A program made the position numbers and the translations under genes. 64,000 nucleotides of DNA from NCBI GenBank assembly GCA_905331475.1, contig CAJNYU010003472.1, positions 62,001 through 126,000 on the forward strand, read 5' to 3'. Under the pieces are notes generated by a model. It was not told the origin of the DNA and ran no database searches. It saw only the letters and a program-made list of their open reading frames with translations. Below are positions 39,301 through 53,500 of this stretch, piece after piece; the first letter of the stretch is position 1; every line of letters starts with the position of its first letter. The DNA is from Rotaria socialis (Eukaryota > Rotifera > Eurotatoria > Philodinida > Philodinidae).

Positions 39301-40963
39301 AGCAATAAGGTAATTGAAATGGTCTTTCTTTTGTTTTTTCTTGAACATCGGGTAATTCTCGAAATAGCTAAATATGAAATCACTTCTATATACACACACC
39401 AATCATTTCTATTTGAAAAACAAACCTTTGGCAATTCAACATTATCACTTAATCGATCGACAATAAGAGGATTACGATTTCGATCGAACTCTCTTGATGC
39501 ACTAAGAATCATTATTGCGCCTAGAAAAAGATCAGCGGAATGAACGGAAAAAGAATTTTACACTGGTACGTCGGTATACTCAGAGTTTCTTTTGCATCAA
39601 AAGAAATATCAGAGGATTGACAGATATAGAAACTAAATCATCATTGTATACCGTCAGGTAGGTTAGAACATGGGTACATTCAAATCTCATACAACTATTT
39701 CCACTCGGTTAACTTACGTTTCACAATTATCGACGCTGTTTTGCTTAAAAATATCCAATAAAGTTGAGTCGTATCAATTAAAATTTGATCACCCGAATAA
39801 CGAGCAGATTTTTGCCACCAAACGCACTTTCAATGAAAATATTTATAAAAAAGAAAAATCTACTATCATTATTAGCTTACAATAATAACAGGAAGAACGA
39901 TCATAAAGATACCAGCATAAACCAAAAGAACGAATATAGAATTTTGATGATCAACTAACCATTTTGGTAGAGCAATGCCAAAATGAGTCACTAATGATTT
40001 TCAGAGAGAAATTTCTATTTTATTTTTTGTTCAAATCATAAAACAAACCTCCTGGTCCATCAGGATTTCCATATTTTCGCCAATTTTCTTTTGCTTCTTC
40101 ATCAGTTAACGTTTTATATGCTTTAGCTATTTCTTTCTAAAAAATGAAAATTATTATTTTTCTCGAGAATTGTTTGTTTCGGTTATTTCACTTACAAACA
40201 TTTCTGCATCTCCACCACGATCTGGATGATGTTTTTTACTCAGATCACGATAAGCGCGTTTTATTTCAGGAAGAGTAGCTTCCTAATAAAAGACAACGAT
40301 TTTATTTTTCTAGGAATATTCAACAACAATAAGCACGTACTGGATCGATACCCAACATTGAAAATGGATCGTACTCCTTATGTTCGGTTTCAATTAATGA
40401 TACTCGATAAGCAAGAGTTAATAAAATAACCCATGCTAACACTAAGCCAATTTTACTACAATAAAGAGAGAAAAAATAGTGTCATATACAGTACAACAAA
40501 AGTCTAAAACAAACGGAAGAAAATTAGGTCTAGGTCATCATTGAGATATGACATACCTTTCTCATTCGTCTAGTACGTACAAAGATTTGAAACATACAAA
40601 TGAATATCTTACGTTATTATGGCGCGTCGTCTTCGATTGGGTTCATTTGCATGAAACAATTGATGCTTTTGTCGACAAGTAGGAAAATTAGATGTATCTT
40701 CAGGATGTGGTGCACTTTCTATACATAATAAAAGAAATGAAATCTTCGTTACTCTTGTTGTTTCCTGTAAAATGTACTTCTTTTTTCTGTCTTAGGCCAT
40801 AACCAATAGGTTGCTGGTATGAGAATTAATGCGTAGACAGCGAGAACAAAATAATAAAACTTTCCACCACTTTCATCGTACTAGAAATTCAATAGAAATC
40901 TTTTACAAAAACCAAATCTAGGAAAGGTATGATTTCACTGACTTCAAATTTCATTCCAGCCAT
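36384..40963 (-). CDS. SEC63: SEC63 ER translocation J-protein, 19 exons
   Basis: Predicted ER-membrane J-domain protein that works with the Sec61 channel and BiP in protein import. Exons in transcript order: 40963-40943, 40880-40778, 40718-40613, 40455-40341, 40282-40196, 40136-40049, 39990-39881, 39826-39718, 39520-39426, 39367-39232, 39179-39087, 39028-38883, 38015-37868, 37794-37607, 37547-37325, 37150-37124, 37076-36841, 36788-36585, 36515-36384 (788 aa; human 760). MAGMKFEYDESGGKFYYF starts the protein. TM segments and the lumenal J-domain follow (EYDPFSMLGIDP, KKHHPDRGGDAEMF with HPD, ENWRKYGNPDGP). Then FGIALPKWLVD, WWQKSARYSGDQILIDTT and the Brl domain (LKSPLLQLPHITE). A Lys-rich, Thr-rich linker, a second Sec63 segment (CWWLYVADKK, PKIPGHYVYSVILRSDSY) and an acidic tail (TESESDEE) end it. 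Nearly all introns are 50-80 bp; intron 12 is 867 bp and houses a coding-like ORF. Confidence 0.95.
38016..38882 (-). other. 867-bp SEC63 intron containing a coding-like ORF
   Basis: The intron between SEC63 exons 12 and 13 is more than ten times the usual size. Its 3' half holds an ORF on the same strand (38337-38044, 97 aa from ATG). The ORF is open back to a TTAG acceptor-like site at about 38372, where it begins QHSIYDAAALLKMDW. The ORF region is less AT-rich than the flanks and contains a GCGGCCGC block. I do not recognise the protein. It may be an inserted element fragment, an alternative exon or chance. No inverted ends or target duplication were found. Confidence 0.4.
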
Positions 40964-41220
40964 AACTATTCAATTTTTATTAATTAATTCATCTGAAATA
41001 AAATAAATAAATTTATTTATATTAAATAGAACTAAAAAGAAAATTATGAGAAGAAAGAGATCATCCTCCCATTCTTAGAAATAAAAATTAAAAAAATGAG
41101 AAAAGAGAAAAAAAGGAAAGATCATCACATTGAGTATTGGACGCGGAATTCAAAGCGAAAAATTAGCACGAAATAAAAATCGATGGGTTCTACTGTATTT
41201 TGAATTGAAAATTTTGTTTT

Positions 41221-44200
41221 TTAACGATGTTTTTCAAGCGATTGAAGAACATATTTTGAACTAATTTTTTTGTGATGCTTTTTCAAATATTCTCGACCTC
41301 CATTCTTAAGCCATTCTTGTTCAAAATCATTTTCTAGTATTTCAGCACCCTTTTTCGCAGGTAAGCCTGTTTCATCTAAACTTAATTCACACATATTCAT
41401 ATCATCGATACCTATTGACACAAGAAAAAAACAGCTTGAACTAATTTTAATAAAAAAAAAAAAAGAAAATTAACCTGAAACGAGTAAAACGGGCTTTTTG
41501 TTCGGATGAATTTCCATTTGACGAGCAATCCATTTATCTAGAGAATGTTTTTAAATTTTATTTTAACAGACAAAAACAAATTGTTATATCATTGTTTTTA
41601 CCATCGAAATGAGCATACCACCAGCCAGTCTTTTTTTGATCACTGGCATCACTACTTCGTTCATTGGGGCGAAGAAATGGAATGCGAAAGAAACGCTGTT
41701 CGCTAGCTTTACCACTACCGCCGCCTTTAGAATTAGAAGATGCTGTCGCTCCTTGCCCACCTTTTTTCGACGCACTGCTTGCCGATGACACAGACACAGC
41801 TAGAATCATAATAATAATAGTATTGTAAGTTTTTATTTTTTAAAAATCATTCATAATCTTTTGCTTTCGATAGCGAAACATTTCATCTCCAATCTCTCTT
41901 ATACATATCAATTCTATCCAAATGCGTCAGTCAAGTCTTACTGGCATCTATTTCGATATAGATTTTAATTTACCATTATTTAAAATAGCCTGCGGTGCTC
42001 GATCTTCATCCAACTCATCATCTTTATCATCGACCGCCGATAGATTTTTTCCTTTTCGATTTTTTAATTTCCACGCATGATAAACCTTCAAGCGTCGATG
42101 AAATTCTTCACGGCATGCATCAAGTAAGTCGAGATCTAAAACATCAATAAATAAAATTACGTTTATTCTTCTTTCTTTTCTGTAGACATTTTACCACACG
42201 ATGTATTAATTAGATCACGTAGTTGTGCATAAGTATGTCCCCGTAAATCATATTTTGGATTGATATTCGAACGAGATTTGCGTTGTAAATGTGGTAAATC
42301 AGCTTCACTACCTGTTTCTAAAGCAATACGTCGTGCTAAGTCATAATCACGCCGTTCACGTTCGTTCATTTCTGATAGAAAAGCTTCTTCCGCCAGTTCC
42401 TGCTCTTGAAGTTCTTTCTGAAAATAAAGTCAGTCATCATTTGAATTTGTTATATTGAAAATATTTCATTCTTACTCGACGGCGAGATTCTTCAGCATTT
42501 ACTTTACCCATCAGTCTTTCTTGTTCCGCTCGCCGTTGTTCTATAGCTGAACGCCTTTTAATTATAAGTACATGAAAATAAAAAGAACACTGGAAGCAAT
42601 ATCAGAATCTTACTGTCGAAATTCGTCTTTTTCTTGTTCGAAACGTTTATCTTCATCAGATTTTATAAGTTTTTCATTTTCTAATGCACCCTAAAACAAA
42701 ATCCACCAATATTCGTTATTATGAAACTGAGAACTATTAAGTATACTACCTGAATCTTTTTCAAACGTTCTTGTTCATCTTTCATTTCTTGTTCAGCAGC
42801 TACTTGTTTTAATCGGCGAAATTCTCGATCAATGGAAGCCACAAGATCATTATATGCATTATCAATTTGTGTTGCGGTCATGTGAGTGTTCTAGATAGAA
42901 TATAGCATGTAGACAATTTTCGAAAATATAATTGCTTAGAAACAAATCCTACGAAATCTACGTGCCAAAAACTTTTGAGAAACTCGCTACTCTTTCGAAA
43001 GCAAGCTTTTTTTCTGTATAAAACTTACTGCAATTTCATGAATTAATTGATCGATAGACTGTTTCAATTGATGTATTTGTTGATAAACTTGTTCTTTATT
43101 CGTTTTCATTTGACTAGCAATCTTTTCCATTGCTGCTACTTGTTCATGTAATGCTTTAGCTTTAACCAAACCTCGAATTCTACGAAGAGAAAAAACTTAA
43201 TAATCATGTTTGTTTGTTTTTTTTGAAATACTAAATATAGCATTACCTTGGTGCATAACGTTTGTAAACTAAATGCATGCGAGTATGTCGTTGAATGTCA
43301 ATTAAACATTTACGTCGATAAAGAATTTTATTTTTGACTAAAATTAATCAATGCGAATAATTTTTTATTACACAATAAGAAACTTACGTTTAATGACAGA
43401 TAAAGCACACCATTGAGCTGTTTTCCAACGTGTCCATAGAAGCCATTTTTTAACCTTGGATATGAGCACAGCTAGATTTTGCGGATCTGATTTCATTAGT
43501 TCATCGAATTCAGCAAATTTTCCAGGACGAAAAAAAACTTTTGTTAAGCCAAATTTAAAATCTGCATCACGAAGATTCAATGCTTTAAATAAAGCTTTAC
43601 AGAAAAGACGTGGCTCAAGTCGAGCTAATTCAGCTGGTAGATATTTTTTATACATTGAATATAATTCAGAGAATTGTGTACGCGATGGAAAACCTTGTTG
43701 CATTAAAGCTAATACTGATACCATGCCTATTTAGAGAAAAAAGAATCAATCTTACTCAAATGACTTCTGCTTTTTGTTGCTTACCACTGCACTGCAATTG
43801 ACTTAAAATTTGACCACCTTCAAATAGATTTGCTACCATTTTCAGATTTGGTTTAATACAACGAATGAAACTAATGCCCTATAATTTAACAAAAAAAAGA
43901 TGATTTCTAGATAAAATGTTTTAATATGAGAAAGAAGCAGATAGATTTTTGTATTCTAACGAACTAATGACACATTCAATAGTCTAAAGGGCTTCCCGGT
44001 GGATGATAACAGTTCTAACTCGAATTAAAATTATAGTGTGGTACAGTATTATTGAGCTGCGAAAACAGTAAGTAGTCCGAGACAGATAGATGTTGTTGAC
44101 TTTTCTAGATCGATTCTATGACTAGTGTTATCGATGTTTTGTTGATAGGTGTCAATTAATGCCGATCTTTAGTCCTGGCAGAATGAGATGAAGGCAGCTA

Positions 44201-47200
44201 CTGCGTTGAATCGATAAAGATTCGAAATTGACATTGTTGAAAAAATATAAAGTATGGCTATTTCAATGTAGCTATAGGTGTATGATGAAGAGAAGAATTA
44301 CACTGGCACAAACATTCGCATAAGAGCCTGAAACTCTACGACGATCAAACCCATAGCCTCGTACGGTGAGCAAAGTTACCGGATAAGACTTGAACTCATT
44401 CATAATTTTCAGACGTATGGTTTTCAGGTAAGTTCTACCGGTTATCATAACATAAAAAACCTACTGTGCTTCGTAATTTATTCATAAGTTCAGCTAATTG
44501 CGAACGAAATTTCGATCCAACAGAAATAAAATTTAATTTTCCTGCTGATTGTTCCAGTTCGCCTTGGTTTTGAAAAAGACTCTTGATGAAACTATTTTTA
44601 CATCCTTGAACAAGCATTAGAAGAGATGTATGCAGAGCATCGTTATTTTTTTCAATAAATTGCGCCTGAAATAGGTCAATAAAATAAATAATGAATTTTA
44701 ATTCATTAGGAAAAAACTTACGGTTGAATAGACCACACCACCTGCAAAATGTTGAATAAGAAAACCTTCATCATCACGTATTTCACGTGAAGCTCGTAAT
44801 TTTGACTTTCGTGGAATCTAGATTCAAATGAATTATTTGACAACAGTTGATTAGACTTGTTTCTTAGCTTTCATACATCAAGTCTCGGATGACCTCTATT
44901 ACGATTGTGAACTTCACTTGTAAAATGTTCAGGTTTTGGTGTCGGTAATTTACTTTCTTCATCTAGTAAATCAAAGCAACCAATTGTTTTCGCTTCGATC
45001 AACTCTAAAACAAGAAACGATGTTTTTTTTTTCAAATAGAAAATAGAATATCGGAATATATTTATATGTCATGCAAATAAGACGCTAAATCATGCTGCCT
45101 TCACAAAAAGAAAACATTTCAATAGACTTGTTATAATCTCGAATATACGCTTTTAGAGAAAACCTTGCAGCTGATAAACGCTCATCAAATCAAAACATAG
45201 GTCCTACAGAGTCTTTCAAGGGTTTTGTAGTACGATAAACTATCTATTATAGTAGATATATTATCTTACAATATTATCAATATGAAATTTTTTGTAATCG
45301 ATCGATTAGAATTATGCGCTGTTTTATTTTAAGATTCATTACAGTACATCTTGTACTGTGCCTTTGCATATTCTTCGTCGAGTTTCAGCATGACCTTGAT
45401 GAAATCTAATTCAATCATCGAGTGACTCATTAGTAATGCAAAATCAAAACCAGACTCATCGCTCGCATTTATTTTTATCCAGTTATTGTGTGCATATCTT
45501 GCGCATGTAAACAACCGATAGGAAATGTAGAATTACCTGTTGAGTCATTAACCTATTATTTCGAATGAAATGTATCGCTACAATACTATCCTGTAGTGAG
45601 TTTCAAATCAAAGGTTGAAGACATCCCCATAGGTCATTAGGGTCTCTAAAATTCAAATAGTCTCGGCTTAAAAGCTATCAATCAGTTACGAAACTTCCTT
45701 CACCAGGATTTTTTTTATACAAAAATAAAGATATTTACAAAATTGTAACATGATCATCGAAACAATAAAGCTTGAATTATAGGTGAGATCAGAGGGTGTG
45801 TTGTTTTTTTTCTTTCTACGTATAATGTATCGATATTTTATTACATCTCAAACTATGACAAGTCTATGTTGAGTGTAAAAAATGTTTCTTTAAATCAATA
45901 TCCTTTTCAAAAAAGCACTTTCATGCAGAACATACACTCAAATGTGATAAAAATTCGTGCCTACCAGACTTCTAGTTAAATTCAAATAAAAGAAGAAAGA
46001 AAAAGAAATATACTAAAATAATACAGGATAAAACATACCAATACAATCTTGATTATCAATGAATTTTATTTTCTTTAAGCCAAGGCCTTCCTTTTCATAC
46101 AATACTTGCTCTTCTTTAAGAATTCGTTCGTTAAAAAAATGTTGTAATTTCTCATTGCAATAGCTAAGCAAAGAGAAAGTATTATGTTTTTAAAGTAAAT
46201 TCTATTGGCGATTAAATCATACTTAATACAAAATTGTTCAAATGAATTTATAGGAAAATATTCAAAACCAGCTATGTCGAGAATACCAATGTATGAATTT
46301 GATGAACTATACGGTATTGATTTATTCACAAAACTAACTATTTGATCAAATAATCGAACATATAATGCTTTAGCCAATGCGTCACGAGCATTTTGTGCTT
46401 CATGATCTTTTAATGGAACACTTAAAAACAAAACATAATTTTTCTTTATTTTAAACAAGCGAACTGAAATTGCTTACGGAATCATATTATCTTTATTATT
46501 GCCTCCTGCTCTAGTCATTAAAACTCGTGTTATTAATGCATGACGAAGTTCACGTACATCAAGACCCAACATTTCAGATGTTATGCTCAATGATTGTTCA
46601 GTTGAGTGTGTTATTTTAGAGCCACCTTTTGTACTTTCCGGATCGTCTTCAAAATTAATATTTCCAAGATGAAGAACGGCTGCAACTGTACTATAAATAT
46701 TTAATTTATCTTGAGTTGATAAACCCATATGATCCATTGATTGATCACATTCAATAAAATCATTGACATCATCTAATTGCGGATCACGTAATGGTCCTTT
46801 TGAAAGGAACTAAACAAAGTACGATTGATGAAGTTTAAGAGAAATCGAGTGAGCGTCTTTAATTTAGACCGATATATGTAGGGCATGAAATCTAGCTTGC
46901 TATGAAAAATAGTACTCAACATTGGATTAGTATTGACGAAATTGTGTTCGATTCAGTATTTGTTTAGGAGGAGCAGATCTTCAGTAATAAGGCACTCACT
47001 CAAAATACCTCCTTACAACCATCATAGAATATGATTTAACAAATTGAAAGAACAAAAATATAGAAAGTTAAAAAGTTCATGTGCGCCGAAATGATATTAT
47101 CCTGGAGAACTCGCCTCATTCTATTAATACAGTGAGCAAACCGACCTTTAGTTACATTCTGCATAATTGAATCTTTTATATTTTTTAACTTACTTCTTGA

Positions 47201-48527
47201 CTTAGACGATTTTTTGACAATTTGTTTTCCGTTTGGCTATTGCAAAAAAATTGTGTGCAACCTCGTCTAAGATACTATATAAAAAGAAAAAGATAATTGC
47301 AATAATTGAATAGGTTCATTTAAATACAAACATGAAAATTATCTGGTGGAGCCAGTCGTAGCGCACTTCGAATATTTTCAGGTGCACCAGCGCACAATCG
47401 ATAGAAAATATGATAATTTCGTTCGTCTTTTGATTGAACACATATACGAGATTTTTCAAGTAGATAATGAGATATATATCCGCCGACAACACGATACTAA
47501 ATAAAATAAAGAAATTTCATTGGCTTTCAACAACAACAACAACAACAACAAGAAAACGAGTTAATCACTTTTTCATTAAAATGAACTTCAATAAATTTAC
47601 CAAAACGGCTTGAATTATTATTACGAGTTGTCTTTGCTAGAAAATTTAAGTTTTCGTAAGAAATGATAAAACAAAAACTATTTAATTACCATTGCCAAAT
47701 GCTTCTAATAATGGATTAGCTAGACAAATATACAAGACGAGAAATAATATTAAACTAAATGAAATTTCTTCTTTGTTTTTACATTTATTTATACGATCTT
47801 CAATTTGACCACTATGAGAACCATATGATTCGGTTAAATATTGTAACACATATTTCGCAGATTCGGTTTTACCTAAACGAAAAGAAAATTGAAGAAAATC
47901 AATTACTCAATAAATTTATCTACGAACCAGCTCCTGATTCACCAGAAATAATGATTGATTGACTTTGTCGAGTTGTACGCATGTCACGATAAGATTTATC
48001 ACCTTAAATATGTTATAACGTTTTTTAAGTGTTGTTCTTAGAAATAAGCAAAATGAGAATCACATGGATTAATACTACGGCAAATATTTTCAACAGTAAA
48101 CTAATGTTAGAAAAGTGATCGTCGAAAGAAAGAAAAGTGAAGAATTTTTTTCTGAAGCAAGTATTGCAAAGAAATCGTTATCCGAAGAATGTTTGTGGTA
48201 CTATAAAAAACAAATCTTTTTTTGATTGTGAAATGATGAAGTTTTTAGTAATATCTAATTCAGATTATGAGAAAATGTCTTGGAGAATAAGAAGCAATCA
48301 GCTCCCATAAAAATTCTAATTTGTGAGTTATTCTACATGTGGTTAGTACAGATTGCACACAGAAAAAGTAAAGCTTGATATTGTAATTATGATAAAGAAC
48401 CGTGTCATTTAATAAACAGTCGATGCCTCATTGAAAAATTCATCAATAATCGTTTCCTGATACTATTTGATTTATCATTCATTGTTTACTGTAGAGACAT
48501 ACACATTACCTATTGGCTAGAAAAATT

Positions 48528-48558
<31 letters not shown>

Positions 48559-50269
48559 TATCACTTTTAAATACTATATTTAATGGTATATCTATATTTG
48601 AGTTCGGCGGTATTGATTACTTTTAGGTGTTGCATGTATTTCGATAAGTTTATCTTTTGTAAACAGCTTTTTTACTGTTTTGCATAAAATATTTCTTCCA
48701 TAAATATTATGCATTTTTCATATTACGAAACTAACATTTTTTTTTTCTCATTAATATTCTGTATGCACCTGCCGCCTTTATTATGATGTAATACTATGAT
48801 ACTGCTGAACCTTATAGAATTTAGTCTTCTTTTTGCATTAGCTGAGGCCCTGATTCAATTCTAAATCGGATTGTGACCAATAGAGTACCTTCTATCAGAT
48901 ATATGATTTATAAAAATCTAATAATTTGAATGCAATGAAGATGCACCATACTTTCTATAATCATCCACTAAAATGTGACGTCCTCGAGCAGGAAGTCTTA
49001 CATCAGCATGACCGTAAAAAGTAATTAACACCCTCTGGCTGAGCGCGAACTGTTGAACAAATCCTTTTGATTTTCTTAGCATGAGTTTTGAGAAACACTT
49101 CGGTCTATTAAAAATTTCACTGTCATATTCGATCCATAATACCTTTGAAGACCATGTATCTAATTTCGATTTCAATCAGATAACACTTTACAAATGCGAA
49201 AGGCATACTTATATTGAAAATTAAATTTACTATTTTGTTTTTCCTATTCAAAATAGTTCACATATCATAAGTGACCTATTCGTGAAATACATTTATTTTT
49301 AAAATCGAATGGGTTAATTAGAATAAAAAAAAACGTTTTCTGTTAGCTATTAGCAGGATAATCAAACCGATTATTGTTCTACAAAGATTAACTACATTGC
49401 TGGAAACTTCAGTGTAAATCACATTTTATGATTAAGAAAATAAATGTTCACCATGTTATTTCGAAGTGACACTTTGTGATTCATTCTACGTTTGTCGAAA
49501 GGTAAACATTTTGTGATTTCAATAGTGACTACCTTTCGATACTTTTATTAGCCATCATCTATATTTTACGACACTGTTAGATGTAAGAAATGACTAGCTT
49601 TCGATGAAAGTAGTTCAGTTATGAATATTGTTTTCTTTTCTTCAAATCTTTCAGAAGAATTTTATTGCTCAATTGACTTAATGATAAAAAATATACCATA
49701 CCGATAGCAAATACATGGGGCGGCATGACTCCAAGTGATTTGCCATTAAATCGTGTCATGTTATCGACATTGTAAACACCACGTAGTTCTTTATACGGAT
49801 TGATGGCGATTAAAATGTTAGCTACATAAGTCTATTAACGAAAGAAAATATAAAATAAATATAAATTTACACAAAAATTTATATTTCAATTACATAAATC
49901 ATATCTTTTTTATAACGACGGCGAAGATTATTCAATAGCGTAGCTTCATTAAGATACATAAGCGCACCTTCAAAAACAAATCAATTGTAAAAATTTAAAT
50001 CAATTTAAGAATCGCATATTTACAATTATCATCCGCATCTTTGTCATATTCTTCTGCTTGAAACACTGAATCGTATGGGACAACAAGCTTCTAAGAAATG
50101 GAAATAAAATAAACAAAAGTTATAAATTGAATTTGTTTTGGCAAACTTTTCCATTGTCGCTGGGTTGAACGGTCACATTATCGGAAGCAATATCGCTAAT
50201 TTTTCCAATTATGAATCCGTGTTCGCTATCTCGGATCCACACTGGTTTGTTACCATTTAGTGTTATCAT
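41221..50269 (-). CDS. MYO6: Myosin VI, minus-end-directed actin motor, 28 exons
   Basis: Predicted class VI unconventional myosin, 1263 aa (human about 1285). Exons in transcript order: 50269-50147, 50090-50024, 49967-49894, 49831-49702, 48002-47928, 47872-47783, 47719-47690, 47636-47569, 47496-47332, 47274-47194, 46809-46478, 46420-46223, 46163-46039, 45004-44877, 44817-44722, 44665-44465, 43878-43785, 43726-43388, 43337-43247, 43179-43029, 42890-42750, 42690-42614, 42554-42476, 42417-42195, 42135-41974, 41799-41602, 41537-41475, 41411-41221. The P-loop GESGAGKTES is split by the intron after exon 5. Switch I is [10 protein letters not shown], switch [10 protein letters not shown]. The converter is followed by the class-VI reverse-gear insert ([18 protein letters not shown]). 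A charged helical region ([20 protein letters not shown]) and the cargo domain follow, with adaptor motifs RRL ([13 protein letters not shown]) and WWY (GWWYAHFDG). Long introns: 48003-49701 (1.7 kb), 45005-46038 (1.0 kb), 43879-44464 (0.6 kb). The 3' end lies 257 bp from the SEC63 start. Confidence 0.95.
47528..47552. repeat. (CAA)n microsatellite in a MYO6 intron
   Basis: About eight CAA units within the intron between exons 8 and 9 of the myosin gene. Confidence 0.8.
48003..49701 (-). other. 1.7-kb MYO6 intron with microsatellite and coding-like ORF
   Basis: The largest intron of the myosin gene. It contains a (CA)n(TA)n microsatellite at about 48530-48560 and a same-strand ORF at 49175-48918 (85 aa). 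The ORF's C-terminal half ([20 protein letters not shown] and onward to [15 protein letters not shown]) has balanced, protein-like composition. Not recognised; no flanking inverted repeats or target duplication seen. Confidence 0.35.
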
Positions 50270-50546
50270 ATTTCGGTGTAAAATAAATAGGTTTGAGTAA
50301 ACGTCATCATACGCGCATACACGAACTACTTTTATTGGCTAAAAACAATGAACCAATCAAAAATGAATCGTTAATAGCATAATATTTATTTCGAAAAAAA
50401 TAATTTTTATTGAAAAAATTAATCATTTTTGAATTCTTTTTCTTAAATTAAAATTTTATTGAAATACATCGTTTGTGGCGCTTGTTGTCATAATGCTGTG
50501 ATCAATAGTCATACGGAATACATGAGCTGTTTCGCTTTATAGTAAT
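50270..50546. promoter_or_regulatory. Shared divergent promoter region of MYO6 and SLC41
   Basis: Only 277 bp separate the start codons of myosin VI (minus strand, 50269) and the SLC41-type transporter (plus strand, 50547). Both 5' UTRs and promoters must fit here, so the two genes probably share a bidirectional promoter unless a leader exon lies elsewhere. The region is very AT-rich, with no clear TATA box. Confidence 0.5.
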
Positions 50547-53500
50547 ATGATGGATGAAACTGACAATTCCAATGGTCAGGTATTTTTAGTAAATGGTCAA
50601 ACGGTTGTCAGTTCATTAGAAGGAAATGGTAGATAATATATCTTGCTATGTCTTAGTCGATCTAGTCTTCTGTTTTTATTTTTTTAACAACAGAAACAAT
50701 CGAATTGCCAAATACAAATGATGAAAATGATAATAATTCGGATTCCGGGATAAGCCCTAATGATAGTGAAGTTGAAGCACTAATATCTAATGGTAGGTTT
50801 CATAAGGGAAGAGACGAAATTTTTAAAAATAATACGTTTTCTGTTGTTTACAGGAACTGTTGTACGCTCTCGGAAAACAAAATTATCATCCGTATTTGAT
50901 GATGATGCTGAAAAATGGTATATTGTCGGCAGTCAAGTTTTTCTTCCATTTATGATTGCTGGTTGTGGGATGGTCGCTGCTGGGCTTGTTCTTGAACGTG
51001 TTAAGGTATTGATTAGCTGATAGGGTGTGGGGGGTGGGTATTTATTATCATCGTACATAGTAGATATCAAAACTACTTTATAAATGAAAGATATTCATTC
51101 GTATTATTTCTTTTGTTGATAAGACTTTATCTATTATTTGAATGCAGTATCTGTGTTTAAAAAAATAGATCCTAGCAATTGAATTAGTACGAACCTCCTA
51201 TTCGTCGACAATGAATCACGAGATTTTAGTGAACTTTTACCGTTTGTTTTGCAAGAGTATGACTGTCGTATAAATATGAGAAGTACTTTCGATGTTTTTG
51301 AAATGTAACTTATTGATGAATGTAATCAATGCTAATAGTTGTAATTTAAACTAAAAGAAATACTCGTATTGTCGACACTGTAGCAGACTCGGATCAACGC
51401 GTGGGAGGAATGCACTATTGAAAATATCTTTCGATCAACTTTAACTAGTCTACTGTTATTGGCCTTCTACTATGTACACATCAACTTTGTTTTCATCATC
51501 GAAAATGTAAAACATTGAGTGATTTCTTCTCTATAGAATCTAGAGTATTTCAAAATGCATGAAAAAGAATTAATTTTTTTGTCGATAAAATGCTTCAGGA
51601 TTGGTTTAATCAAGCTGTTATTTGAGTAAATATCCAAGCACGCATAGCTATGCTTACCTAAGCTAAATATATTTGCTTTAAGAAAGAAGTGTTTCGAATT
51701 GTCTCTGATTACGAAAAAAAAACCACAGTTTGACGAAAACAAATTTGAGTCTACAAGCAAGAATTACTCTTACGGATTATTTTCGAATTGAATGATGTAA
51801 GAAAAATAGTGAAATCTGTTAAACTTTGCATCAATGGGAACTGTTTGAATAGGAAGTAAAGCTTTTCATGACATTTCGCCAGTTGCCTTAAGTAAATAAT
51901 CAACATTCTTTAAAAAAGACACAGATAAGAGATGAGGACAAACTACTTATCGTATCAAGAATTTCCTAAAACTGCTTATCAATGGAATGCGAAGATGAAA
52001 ATAATCTAAACTCATCAACCTATTGAACAATTCAACTAAAAACTAGCGTGTTTTCGATATGCTAAAAAAAGCTTTAGGTAATATAAATTCATCTCTAAAG
52101 AGTAATTCGAAGATTCTCTGGGCTGAAAAAAGCATTTATTTATTTTTTTTCATTTCTAGGAATTGAGCGTATTTAAAGAAATAACTGAAATTTACATACT
52201 TGTGCCAGCTCTACTTGGTTTAAAAGGAAATTTGGAAATGACATTAGCATCACGTCTATCTACACAAGTATGTTTCCGAAAATTGATTTAAAAAAAATTT
52301 AATGTGGAACTCACATGTGTTGCTTCAAAAGAATAATGCTTTTAATGTTCAATGGAAAATACTTTGTTCTTGTCGGAATTCACTTGTAAAAACCTTTCTT
52401 TCACATCGACAACAAGTATCGATGTTTATCTATTAGATTATGATCAAAAATTGTGTTCTTTTCTCTAAAATTTTAAGAAATGTTTCGAAATATTGCTTAA
52501 ATTTTATGTTAGAGTCATTCCGTTGTTGTTCAAAAAACAACGATAGATTATGAAGGTTCCCACCACTATTGCGGAACTAAATTGATTTTCGTTCGTACTT
52601 GTAAAATTCTATTCACATATATCCTTAGTGAAATATTTGAGTTTCACAAACGACATTTTTCACTAGAAAAAAAACACACGATTTTCGTTATTTAGGCTAA
52701 TATTGGAAATATGGATAAAAAATCTGAACTTAAAAGTATGATTGTTGGAAATATAGTTTTAACACAATTACAAGCTATTATTGTTGGGTTTTTGGCTGCT
52801 CTTGTCTCACTTGCGATGGGCTGGGTACCACAAGGAAATTTTAATATACGACATGCACTTGTTCTGTGTAGTAGTAGTGTTTCAACAGCATCCATTGCTT
52901 CGCTAGTATTAGGTTTGTAATAGATATATTGTCCATTTTGAGGGATTCATGAATTCGCTGTTATATCGAAAAGAATTTCTAGTCACTTGTACCTTGCGTT
53001 CAATTTTTATTTAACAATACACGTGTGGTGACCAATCGTAGAGTTTAGGTTCCGTCCACATGATGTGTCCTATGAATTGTTTTTATTTATCTTAAGGTGG
53101 CATCATGATTGGTGTGATTATCGGTTCACATAAATGTAAAATTAATCCAGATAATATTGCGACACCAATTGCAGCATCACTAGGAGATTTAACAACGCTT
53201 GCTGTTTTAGCTGGCATTGGCGGTTTTTTATTTAAAATCATTGGTAAGACTAGGATAGATTTGAAACGATTCGTTGAAACAAAATTTTTTGTTGACCTAG
53301 ATAATTATACATGGTTACCTATCATGATAACAGTTATATTTTTAATTTTAACGCCCGTATGGATTGTAATTTCTTATCGCAATGCATATGTTAAAGATGT
53401 ACTTATTCATGGATGGTAACTAAGCAGATTTCCAAGAATCTTTGTATTCTACGAGTCTTTCAATTTTTACAGGTCACCAGTTATAGCTGCAATGTTTATT

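Noticed and set aside
51022-51040. GTGTGGGG-type string resembling the bdelloid telomere repeat TGTGGG
   Set aside because: Only one imperfect occurrence inside an SLC41 intron, not an array.
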